A model generated the notes under the pieces. The model was given only the letters and a program-made list of their open reading frames with translations, searched no databases and had not been told where the DNA came from. The translations under genes and the position numbers were made by a program. DNA of 64,000 bases from Bacillota bacterium (GTDB taxonomy: Bacteria > Bacillota > Clostridia > Lachnospirales > Lachnospiraceae): positions 1 through 64,000 of the forward strand of contig JAEZZQ010000050.1 of NCBI GenBank assembly GCA_023442465.1, given 5' to 3'. Below are positions 1-8,000 of the stretch, one piece after another (the first letter of the stretch is position 1; every line of letters begins with the position of its first letter).

Positions 1-977
1 GGCCCGGTCAGTCCGGTAGCCCCCGTGGGTCCGGTAGCCCCCGTGGGTCCGTCAGCGCCGGTAGGTCCCGTAGGTCCGGTAGCACCGGTAGGTCCAGTAG
101 GTCCGGTAGCGCCGGTAGGTCCGTCAGCGCCGGTAGGCCCGGTCGGTCCGGTAGCCCCCGTGGGTCCGTCAGCGCCGGTAGGCCCGGTAGGTCCGGTAGC
201 ACCGGTAGGCCCGGTCAGTCCGGTAGCCCCCGTGGGTCCGTCAGCGCCGGTAGGTCCGGTAGCCCCCGTGGGTCCGTCAGCGCCGGTAGGCCCGGTAGGT
301 CCGGTAGGTCCCGTAGGTCCGGTAGGTCCGGTAGCCCCCGTAGGTCCGGTAGCCCCAGTAGGTCCGTCAGCGCCGGTCGGTCCGGTAGCCCCAGTAGGTC
401 CGGTAGCGCCGGTCGGTCCCGTAGGCCCCGGAGTATTGGGATCTTCTATCGTAACGATTGCCGAACCTGGAGTTACGGTAATATCAAGGGTAGATGATTG
501 GAAAGTAATAGTTTCTCCATAACCTACACTAGCTGTTCCTATAGGGCCTATAACATTAAAAAGCAGATCCCCCGGAACAAAGACACCAGTAGGTCCGGTG
601 GGTCCAGTAGCCCCGGTCGGCCCCGTCGGCCCAGTAGCCCCGCCGGAAGGTCCCGTAGGCCCGGTTGGCCCGGTCGGTCCTTGAAGAGTGGGTGCTGCAA
701 GAGCATTTTTCATTTTAGAATTTAAGATAATTTGGTTTTGGGCAGTACTGTCCAAAATACCACGAACATTTTTGTTTACCTCAATGATTTCTTCAATACT
801 CGGGTTGGGACCGGTTATACCCGGAAGTGTACCCAAGGCATATTGAATTTTTTCACCTTCAGCATTTATTACATGACTTAATCCCAGTTCCTCTAAAGCT
901 ATAGAGGTTAGAATATAATTGATTGCATCATCTCTGTTAATCGGAGGGCTTACCTCCGGGAAATTGGGTAATGACAT
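1..977 (-). CDS. Collagen-like (Gly-X-Y) surface/exosporium-type protein, 3' end cut by window edge
   Basis: Read on the minus strand from ATG at 977, preceded by an AAGGAGA ribosome site. The frame stays open to base 1, about 325 codons, so the C-terminus lies outside the window. Residues 1-99 are a non-repetitive head beginning MSLPNFPEVSPPINRDDAI. A first Gly-X-Y block covers about residues 100-127, a non-collagenous segment about 128-183, and a second long block of GPTGATG-type triplets runs from about 184 to the edge. Threonine-rich G-P-T and G-A-T triplets are typical of Firmicute collagen-like proteins found on spores or cell surfaces. The head resembles those found on clostridial collagen-like proteins. 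Location and function (surface filament, adhesion) are inferred from the family. The repeat DNA is very GC-rich compared with its surroundings, and the apparent plus-strand Pro-Val repeat ORFs here are its mirror image. Confidence 0.85.
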   Translation of the reverse strand, partial: MSLPNFPEVSPPINRDDAINYILTSIALEELGLSHVINAEGEKIQYALGTLPGITGPNPSIEEIIEVNKNVRGILDSTAQNQIILNSKMKNALAAPTLQGPTGPTGPTGPSGGATGPTGPTGATGPTGPTGVFVPGDLLFNVIGPIGTASVGYGETITFQSSTLDITVTPGSAIVTIEDPNTPGPTGPTGATGPTGATGPTGADGPTGATGPTGATGPTGPTGPTGPTGPTGADGPTGATGPTGADGPTGATGLTGPTGATGPTGPTGADGPTGATGPTGPTGADGPTGATGPTGPTGATGPTGPTGADGPTGATGPTGATGLTG

Positions 978-1307
978 ATCTTCATCTCCTTATGGTATTG
1001 TTTATTACTTTATCCTCATTTTATTATATGTATATAAGTGTAAAGTGTTAGCATCTTTTGTCACTATAGGTCATATACTAATATGTTAGTCATTTGTGTT
1101 GTGAAAAGTGAAAGATGTATGAACACGATTTAGGCGCCGGTATAGAGGGGATTTATGAGCAGAAGCTTGTTAGGACATGAAGTCAGCTAATGTATAAAAG
1201 GCTAGCCGAAAAGAAAAATAAAAAATCATAATTCAGAGAGACTTACGTGTACGGTGGATGGTTGGGGAATAAGAGAGGTTATAACAGAAATTAACTGGGA
1301 AATTCCT
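978..1307. other. Intergenic region, possible group II intron 3' remnant
   Basis: No convincing gene is seen. The first 100 bases carry the leader of the minus-strand collagen-like gene. Around 1190-1280 a stretch with GACTTACGTGTACGGTG followed by G-rich sequence resembles the segment that follows the reverse-transcriptase ORF in bacterial group II introns. No ORF or domain V hairpin could be confirmed, so this is a weak call. Confidence 0.25.
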
Positions 1308-1455
1308 GTTACTGTTCACACAGTAGTTTAACACTTGCTGTTAACTACGTAAGAACGTGATACAAGAGATGATTTCTGCTTCGCAGAGTGAATTTACATG
1401 CAAAATTTTTGCATTGCAGAAATCATGCGTTGCTGAGAACAGAGTGAACAGTAAC
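1308..1455 (+). mobile_element. Palindromic non-autonomous element, family 1, copy A
   Basis: The element is 148 bp with perfect 12-bp terminal inverted repeats (GTTACTGTTCAC at the left, GTGAACAGTAAC at the right). It is flanked by the near-identical octamers AAATTCCT (1300-1307) and AAATTCTT (1456-1463), as expected for an 8-bp target-site duplication. Inside are nested hairpins (GATTTCTGC paired with GCAGAAATC). It has no coding capacity. Related copies lie at 9393, 24672, 53389 and 57574, with short derivatives at 26937 and 44650. Confidence 0.8.
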
Positions 1456-1560
1456 AAATTCTTTGATGTCATTTCTAATAAAATGTAGTATACTTTGATT
1501 TATAGAAAGCGTGTAAAAATGATGGGCAACATGTTTCGTGAATTTTTCATGTATTCAGAC

Positions 1561-1663
1561 AAAAAATATATGCCTTGTCTTTCGACAAGGCATATATAAA
1601 CCACAAGGCGCGCTACCCAATGGTTTGGGAGACATCATCGTATGGATGACATAACCTGCTTCT
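1561..1663 (-). ncRNA. Probable small RNA with strong intrinsic terminator
   Basis: On the minus strand, a promoter-like pair (1669-1697) is followed by about 103 nt without a long ORF and then a perfect 14-bp stem (1566-1579 with 1584-1597) closed by a GAAA tetraloop and a run of six T. Two smaller hairpins precede it: TCATC-CATAC-GATGA and CCAA-ACCA-TTGG, separated by a UCUCCC stretch. No known RNA family is recognised. It could be a trans-acting sRNA (the C-rich stretch could pair with Shine-Dalgarno sequences) or a terminated leader. Promoter, terminator and lack of coding potential are seen; the function is unknown. Confidence 0.5.
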
Positions 1664-1668
1664 ACTAA

Positions 1669-1697
1669 AATATAGCACATATTGACAAAGAAAGCAA
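1669..1697 (-). promoter_or_regulatory. Sigma-A-like promoter of the small RNA
   Basis: On the minus strand, TTGCTT (1697-1692) and TATATT (1674-1669) are separated by exactly 17 bp. Transcription would start near 1663, just upstream of the structured stretch. Confidence 0.45.
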
Positions 1698-1757
1698 GAA
1701 AAAATTAAGAATTTATAACGAAAAAATAAACTTTTTATTACGAGAGGAATTTTTATT

Positions 1758-4106
1758 GTGAAATGTATTGTACTTGCAGGCGGCCGAGGGGATCGTCTTT
1801 GGCCATTATCGAGAAAAAATTATCCAAAGCAGTTTATTAAGCTGCAGAAAACTCACTCTATGTTTCAAGAGACTATAGCGAGAAATTTACCTTTTTGTGA
1901 TGAATTTGTAGTGGTTACGAATAAAGAGTATCAATTTATCATAGAAAATCAGCTCAGTGTCTTTCAAGGCTTGACGGAAAGTTGCATTTTTGAGGAACTG
2001 GGCCGCAAGACAACGGCGGCAATCATCCTTGCGTGTCTCCAGTTCCCTATGTCTGAAACGGTTCTTGTAGTGCCCACAGACCAGTTGATCGAAGGGGAAG
2101 AGTACAAGGACGCGGTGCTTCGGGCGAAGGAGCTTAGCAAAGACGGGTATCTTGTGACTTTTGGAATGAAAATTGAGGAGCCGGAGGAGCGTTTTGGCTA
2201 CATTCGTTTTTGCGAAGAGGATGTACTTCAGTTTACGGAAAAGCCGGACAGAGCCGAGGCGCTGGAATATCAGAAAAGCGGAGAATATCTGGTAAATAGC
2301 GGAACCTTTATGTTCAATGTGGGTAATATGCTTCAGGAACTTAAAAAGTATTCACCTGAGCTGGAGAAAGCATGCAGAAGCGCCTATAAGGCGAGAAGGC
2401 ATATAAAGAGCCATGTGCTATACACAGAAGACATACTAAGAACGATACCGGCAGCAGCCATAGAGAAGTCTGTATTTGAGCATACGAAGCGAGCCAAGGT
2501 GGTACATTGCAATTTCCGGTGGAAGGATATCGGCAGTCTGGAGGATTTAAAGGCGACGGAACTGGAGACCGCGGAAGTAAGCAAGCAGGTAGCTTATCAC
2601 TGTGAGAATACTGAGATTATAAATCAATGCAGCAGAAGTACGGTAGTGGCTAACGAATTGAAGGACATACTGGTGGTAAATACGCCGGATGCTGTTTATA
2701 TCGGTAAAAAGGGGAAGTCGGACGAGCTTAAGAGCATTATTAAGGAATCTCCTCAGATTGCGGAATTTGTAAAGAATGGAAGAATCATGTACCGGGCATG
2801 GGGAAGTTACGAGCTTGTGGTGGACGAAGCGACTTACCGTGTCAAGAAGATTATTATTTATCCGGGAAAAACCATTTATGCACACAGTCATAAATATCGC
2901 AGTGAGCATTGGTCCGTGGTATCAGGAACGGCTAAGATTGAACTGGATGGAGCGTGCGGCAGTTTCGGCATGAACGATGTTATTGATGTGGGCCGGAACA
3001 TGGTGCATCAGGTATCAAACATAGGAATCGTTCCACTCATCATTATAGAAGTGTCTGTAGGAGAAAACGTATCGGAGGAGGATATGGTTTCCATCGACAG
3101 CAAAGACCTTACGGAGACTGATTTGGGTTATCAGTTGGAGCCCTACGTTAAGCTCCAGCCATCCTATAAGGATTATCTGTGGGGAGGAACAAAGCTCAAG
3201 GAGATTTATAGCAAAAATTGTGATTACGATATCATTGCAGAGAGCTGGGAGCTGTCTGCGCACACAGATGGTCAGAGCACGGTCATGAGCGGCCGGCACA
3301 AGGGTATGCTTTTTGCCGAGTATCTGGAAAAGGTAGGAAGGGAGAGCCTTGGCTGGAAATGCCAGTCCCTGCCTCGTTTTCCTATACTGATTAAGTTTAT
3401 AGATGCAAGTGCACCTCTTTCCGTCCAAGTGCATCCTGACGATGAGTATGCACTGGAAGTGGAGGATGAATATGGAAAGAATGAAATGTGGTATATCGTG
3501 GATGCTGAAAAAGAGGCATACATCTACTGCGGCTTTGTAAAAGAAGTTACAAGGGCAGAAGTAGCCGCACGGATAGAGAACAATACCATAATGGAGATAC
3601 TGAATAAGATTTCGGTAAAAAAAGGAGAAGTATACTTCATTCCCGCCGGAACCGTGCACGCGATTGGCGGCGGCCTGCTGGTCTGTGAGGTCCAGCAAAG
3701 CTCCTCCTGCACATACCGTCTATATGACTATAATCGGAAAGACCGCTTTGGAAATTATCGTGAGCTGCATATTGAGAAAGCACTGGATGTAATAGATTAT
3801 AAGCCATATATGCCGCAGAAATTTGAAGCAGGGACAGAAAGATGGGAAACTTATGAATCCCGTCTGCTGTGCAGCTGTAAATACTTCGAATGCACCAAAT
3901 ATACGATAGAAGGCAGTATGGAATTTTCGCTGACGGAAGACTCCTTTCTCTCCTTGATTTGCATAAATGGAAACGGAAGCGTTGAAATAAATGAATTAGA
4001 CTATCCGCCCATGAACTTTTATGGAGGAGAAAGCATCTTTCTTCCTAAGTCGGATAAGATTTGCAGGATAGAGGGCTTTTGTGAAATTCTAATTACAAGA
4101 GTGTAG
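1758..4106 (+). CDS. Mannose-1-phosphate guanylyltransferase / phosphomannose isomerase fusion
   Basis: This 782-residue protein should supply GDP-mannose from fructose-6-phosphate in the cytoplasm. Residues 1-240 are a nucleotidyltransferase with the pyrophosphorylase signature LAGGRGDRLWPLSRKNYPKQ. Residues about 340-440 are a cupin of the type II mannose-6-phosphate isomerase kind (HSHKYRSEHW). Residues about 460-782 are a class I (ManA-like) isomerase with QVHPDD near 557 and GTVHAIGGG near 630, which are zinc and active-site motifs. Usual bifunctional ManC/AlgA proteins are about 470 residues and lack the third domain, so this is an enlarged fusion. The start is GTG with GAGAGGAA eight bases upstream. 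It stands alone as a transcription unit and is followed by a terminator at 4135. The mannose link fits the exporter and chain-cap genes near 57-61 kb. Confidence 0.9.
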   Translation: MKCIVLAGGRGDRLWPLSRKNYPKQFIKLQKTHSMFQETIARNLPFCDEFVVVTNKEYQFIIENQLSVFQGLTESCIFEELGRKTTAAIILACLQFPMSETVLVVPTDQLIEGEEYKDAVLRAKELSKDGYLVTFGMKIEEPEERFGYIRFCEEDVLQFTEKPDRAEALEYQKSGEYLVNSGTFMFNVGNMLQELKKYSPELEKACRSAYKARRHIKSHVLYTEDILRTIPAAAIEKSVFEHTKRAKVVHCNFRWKDIGSLEDLKATELETAEVSKQVAYHCENTEIINQCSRSTVVANELKDILVVNTPDAVYIGKKGKSDELKSIIKESPQIAEFVKNGRIMYRAWGSYELVVDEATYRVKKIIIYPGKTIYAHSHKYRSEHWSVVSGTAKIELDGACGSFGMNDVIDVGRNMVHQVSNIGIVPLIIIEVSVGENVSEEDMVSIDSKDLTETDLGYQLEPYVKLQPSYKDYLWGGTKLKEIYSKNCDYDIIAESWELSAHTDGQSTVMSGRHKGMLFAEYLEKVGRESLGWKCQSLPRFPILIKFIDASAPLSVQVHPDDEYALEVEDEYGKNEMWYIVDAEKEAYIYCGFVKEVTRAEVAARIENNTIMEILNKISVKKGEVYFIPAGTVHAIGGGLLVCEVQQSSSCTYRLYDYNRKDRFGNYRELHIEKALDVIDYKPYMPQKFEAGTERWETYESRLLCSCKYFECTKYTIEGSMEFSLTEDSFLSLICINGNGSVEINELDYPPMNFYGGESIFLPKSDKICRIEGFCEILITRV

Positions 4107-4134
4107 AGGTCATATAAAAGACCTTCATATAAAA

Positions 4135-4162
4135 ATCGCACTTGCGAGACGGCAAGTGCGAT
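4135..4162 (+). terminator. Intrinsic terminator after the GDP-mannose gene
   Basis: A perfect 11-bp stem (ATCGCACTTGC with GCAAGTGCGAT) with a 6-nt loop lies 28 bases after the stop codon. The following T content is modest. Confidence 0.7.
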
Positions 4163-4207
4163 ACTATTCGTTATTAATCCAAGATAACAGGCATAAATAA
4201 ATGAGAA

Positions 4208-4280
4208 TGGAGATAGCGAGACTCGAACTCGTGACCTATACGTTGCGAACGTATCGCTCTCCCAACTGAGCTATATCCCC
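4208..4280 (-). tRNA. tRNA-Ala (anticodon CGC)
   Basis: The minus strand folds as a 73-nt cloverleaf. The acceptor stem GGGGATA pairs with TATCTCC and contains the G3-U70 wobble that identifies alanine tRNAs. The D-arm is GCTC-AGTTGGGA-GAGC. The anticodon stem ATACG/CGTAT surrounds loop TTCGCAA, giving anticodon CGC. The T-arm has loop TTCGAGT. The discriminator is A and no CCA is encoded. One mismatch (A-C) is present at the base of the T stem. Confidence 0.95.
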
Positions 4281-4380
4281 ATACACAAGGATAATTATAG
4301 CACTTTTGAATGTAAATGCAACTATTTGTTACATGAAGTCTTATGGCAGGAAGTTATCTGTTATTTTCTCAATAGAAAAG

Positions 4381-4417
4381 AAATAGTGACTGAGGCTCAA
4401 GCCCCAAGTCACTATTT
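4381..4417. terminator. Hairpin, possible bidirectional terminator
   Basis: An 11-bp stem AAATAGTGACT with AGTCACTATTT encloses a GC-rich loop, with T-rich sequence on either side. It lies directly next to the first copy of the 4418/4855 direct repeat. Confidence 0.45.
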
Positions 4418-4503
4418 CTTTCCCCCTTTACAAGATTTATTATAAAACGACAGAGACTTTATTGTAAAGTGTAATCCATCGCGCAAAGCTGCATGAATCC
4501 GGG
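4418..4503. repeat. Direct repeat with promoter-like core, copy 1
   Basis: About 85 bp resembling 4855-4950. Both copies start TTTCCCCCTTT, contain TATTATAAAACGACA and end in a shared AAAGTGTAATCCATCGC block. Read on the minus strand, the core contains TTTACA, 18 bp, then TATAAT, so each copy carries a promoter-like module. Together they bracket a degraded gene fragment. Confidence 0.6.
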
Positions 4504-4586
4504 CTTGAAGCGAGGTGGTATCCGACGATCGACAAATGTACTTGCTCCCTATGGCAATGCACATAAAACAAAAGGGGAAAACATAG

Positions 4587-4804
4587 ATGATAAATATCAA
4601 GAAACATAAAAATGATGTGTTTCGCCTTGCGGTTAATGTTGAGAAAGAAACTGTAAGTAGGATATTGGAACGAATAGAAGCAGATGTTACAAGTTTCTTG
4701 TCGTAGATAAAAAAGAATTGATTGATGTGAAAAATTTGGGAATACAAGGAGTTACATATCAAGAAGTTCTTGAAGACATTAGAAATTATTATGGGTTAAA
4801 GTAA
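4587..4804 (+). pseudogene. Remnant of an AbiEii-like nucleotidyltransferase C-terminus
   Basis: From ATG 4587 a 39-codon reading frame contains KKHKNDVFRLAVNV and ends at a premature TAG (4704-4706). After a frame change, the downstream sequence continues as a plausible C-terminus (ELIDVKNLGIQGVTYQEV) to TAA at 4802. The HKNDVFRL segment recalls the helical part of AbiEii/AbiGii-type nucleotidyltransferase toxins, and the tail fits the same family. Everything upstream of this segment is missing. The family call is from memory of the motif and not verified. It is bracketed by the direct repeats at 4418 and 4855, which suggests deletion or excision of a larger defence or toxin-antitoxin locus. 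Confidence 0.4.
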
Positions 4805-4854
4805 AGAAAATTTACCAATTATCTTGAGCAGAAAATATTAAATTTTTCTCTATT

Positions 4855-4950
4855 TTTCCCCCTTTTACAAGAGCTATTATAAAACGACATAACCTTTTTG
4901 GTAAAGTGTAATCCATCGCATAATTTTGCATCAATCTGCGCTCGAAATCG
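4855..4950. repeat. Direct repeat with promoter-like core, copy 2
   Basis: Second copy of the repeat described at 4418, in the same orientation. The minus-strand core is TTTACC, 18 bp, TATAAT, followed by a G-rich block similar to a ribosome site. No intact gene is seen downstream on that strand. Confidence 0.6.
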
Positions 4951-4973
4951 GATATTATTTGGAAAAAGAGGAA

Positions 4974-5018
4974 GGAGAAAGCTCCCTTGGCATACCAATG
5001 TCAAAGGGAGCTTTCTCC
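4974..5018 (-). terminator. Intrinsic terminator of the glucosaminidase-like gene
   Basis: A perfect 15-bp stem (GGAGAAAGCTCCCTT with AAGGGAGCTTTCTCC) is followed on the minus strand by pyrimidine-rich sequence. It lies 28 bases beyond the stop codon of the 5046-9233 gene. Confidence 0.75.
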
Positions 5019-5045
5019 GCATCTGTCTATCTCATAATTTATTTA

Positions 5046-8000
5046 TTATTCAAACCCATCAAATTCATCGTTGTCAAGGCTCTCCTGTTTCATGTTCCCT
5101 TTCTTATCCTGTTCTTTCAGTTTCTTCATTGATATAACCTTGCCAGTCTTTTTTGTATTAACCTCCGGCTCGTGATAATCGTCGATAAAATCGTCTTCTC
5201 CGTCTTCATCATACGCTTCATGATCAGAGGCTTTATCAGAAGGTACCAGATGAATGGCTTCTCCAAAACCCTTCTCTGAACTATCTTCGCCTTCAGAATC
5301 CACTGAGGAATCGTCCGCATCGTCCTCATACTCATCTCTCTTTCTGAACAAGAAGAATGCAGTAACTCCAACGGCGGCACATACCAGAATGATTACGACA
5401 ATAACAGCAACCATTCTTGGACTTATGTTGCTGCTTGCTGCCACCGGAATATTCTGTGCATTTGTGTCAGCCACCCCAGTATCTGCGGCGTTATCTTCTT
5501 CTATGGTCGTATCACCGACTGATGCCAGCTCAGCCATAGAGGTATCACTGATAATAACAACGTAATCGGAAGCATGATGGAAGGTAAAGGAGATATCTCC
5601 TGTTTCAGTAACCTCTACCGCATCCATGAACTCAAGCTTGCCGGTCTCTGGATTATAATAGAATAAGTTTGCCATCCGTCCGGCGTTGTCTTTCGCTGTA
5701 TTGATGGTAAGTATCGGTGTGAAATCAAAGGTGCCGTCATGAGCCAGGGACAGCTCGATAATCGTATTGTTTTCATCATTTCCTTTTACCGCATCTAAGA
5801 GTCCGGAAGGGATGTTCCCTGCGCCTACCGTTATGCCCATATCGATACCGTTAGCTTCATCAGCTACGATATTGCTGCCGTTAATAGTCCAGCTTATGCT
5901 GTTGCCCATGTTAAGTACAACATCTACATCTTGTCCGCGAATAGAGGAAATGGATTCCTCGTACAAAACGGTATTATTCTTCATATCGATAGTTGCACGT
6001 CCGCTTGTCTCATCCGCTTTTGAGGGGGAACTGTTTCCTTTGGAGGTCGTCGTTTTGCCGGAAGAGCCGGTAGTTGATGAGCCTTGCGAAGAGGAAGTGC
6101 CTTCTGATGAGCTGCCGTCTGCAGATGAAGGAACAGTAGTGCTCTCTGAACCGGTGCCCGCGCTGTCTGTGTTGGAAGTTTGCGTAGTTGTCGTAGTGGA
6201 ACCGGAAGAGGAGGAGCCTGACGAATTGTTCTGTACCTCTGTATAACCGCAGCGAGTGCAGGTTCCGTTCACCATATTATGGCCGAGAGCAGGAATGTCC
6301 TCAGTGTATGTACTGCCGCAGGAACAGGTGTAGGTTTTGATTCCATTTTCCGTACAAGCAGCAACTTTCGTCACCGATGACGTATAGCTGTGAGTATGGC
6401 TGGCCGGCAGCTTGGCAATGATTTCCGTATAACTGTCACCGCACCGGATACACGTATAGGTGCGGATGCCGGTTTCGGCGGCAGTAGCTTCCTTGGTTAC
6501 CTTGGAGGTGTAGCTATGGCCCAGGGCCGGAACATCCTCCGTGTAAGTATTTCCGCAGGAGCAGGTGTAGGTTTTTACACCTTTTACTGTGCAAGTGGCT
6601 TCCTTTGTTATTGCAGCTGTATAATTATGCTTATGGGTGGAAGGCAGTTTGTCGATGACTTCCGTGTAGGTATCGCCGCATATGCTGCACGTATAAGTGC
6701 GGATACCGGTCTCTGCCTCCGTAGGCTGTTTCGTTACGGAAGAGGTATAAAGATGTCCTGTTGCAGGGACTGTCCTCGTTTCCTTATAGCCGCATACATG
6801 GCAGGAACGGGAATCTGTGCCTGACGTTGTACAAGCTGCCGCTGTTATATGTTCCCATTCACCGAAGGTGTGAGTGGTGCATTTGGTAACAGGAACTGCA
6901 TTTACGATAACCGGAATATCAATGCCCGTTACCGTATTATAGTTAGAGGCATCCGGGTTATAGGAGGCCTTGTAGGAAGCAGTTCCTTCCTTAAGGGCGG
7001 TAGCGGGTATATCCCATGCAAAGCCGGCGGGTAGCGTGACAGAAGCAAGCGTATTACCTGCTACAGTCTGAAGACCGGCAGGAATGGTATAGGCAGGAGT
7101 ACCCTTTGCAACGGTTAGGGTAAGAGTCTTGTTTATCGTATTATACTTTCCGGTATCGGAAGGCGTGAATGTAGCCGGATAACCGGAGTTCGTAACGGCA
7201 GGAACCGTAGCCGGAGCATCCCAGGTCCAGCGATCAGGAAGTGCGATATTGCCTAAAGTCAGAGTTGGACTGTAGGTGACGCTGCCTAAAGAAGGTACGG
7301 TATAGGCAGGATCGATCTTCTGTACGGTTACTGTGCAGGAGGCTGTAGAACCGCCAGGTACGGTAGCGGTAATTGTCGTCGTTCCGGGATACAGTGCCGT
7401 CACAGTACCGTTAGCATCCACAGAAGCGATGGATGGATCCGCACTGGCAAAGGTGACGGTAGAAGCCGCGACTTTAACGTTATCCACAAAGACATTCAAG
7501 GCAGAGGTCGCATCTGCCGCCAGCGTAAGAGTACTTTTATCCAAAGTCACTGTCTTCAGCTCGGTCGGCTTTGTACAAGCCGTACCAGGCATGTTATCGT
7601 ATACCGGTATCTTGAATACAAAAGTATTATCTATGGAACCTGCGTTGAAGTAGGCTTTCTTTACATTCGAAGACTCGGAAGAGGGCGCCGCGATATTCTG
7701 CATGTATTGATGGTTATATGTCTGGGTAGTAGTTACATTGAACTTTTGCAGGTATAGAGTATCCTGCCCTACCTGAATATAATTTTTGGATATAACATTG
7801 GACCCGCCTGACAAGGAGAGATAACGGCTTGTCCAGCCATAAGATTTCGCTTTTGCCAATCCGTTCGTAATAACTTCAGTACTCCCTTTACCGGTAGCGC
7901 CGATATTGAAATAATTATAGAGTCCTTCATAACCGGAGTAGGTACCGGATATTAAGGCCGATGTACCATTGGTTCCCTGCTCCTGAAGAACCCTGGAAGC

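Noticed and set aside
1..430. CRISPR array
   Set aside because: The repeats are contiguous 9- and 18-bp coding units without unique spacers.
25..522. Plus-strand 165-residue Pro-Val-Gly repeat reading frame
   Set aside because: It is the reverse strand of the collagen-like gene, has no ribosome site, and its repeats simply mirror the Gly-X-Y codons.
3015..3698. Minus-strand 227-residue ORF
   Set aside because: It is fully inside the GDP-mannose gene, with no ribosome site and no recognisable domain.
4412..5022. Two minus-strand ORFs with similar ends (GLHFT...SFYN)
   Set aside because: The similarity comes from the direct repeat itself; the first parts differ and show no domain, so they are not treated as genes.
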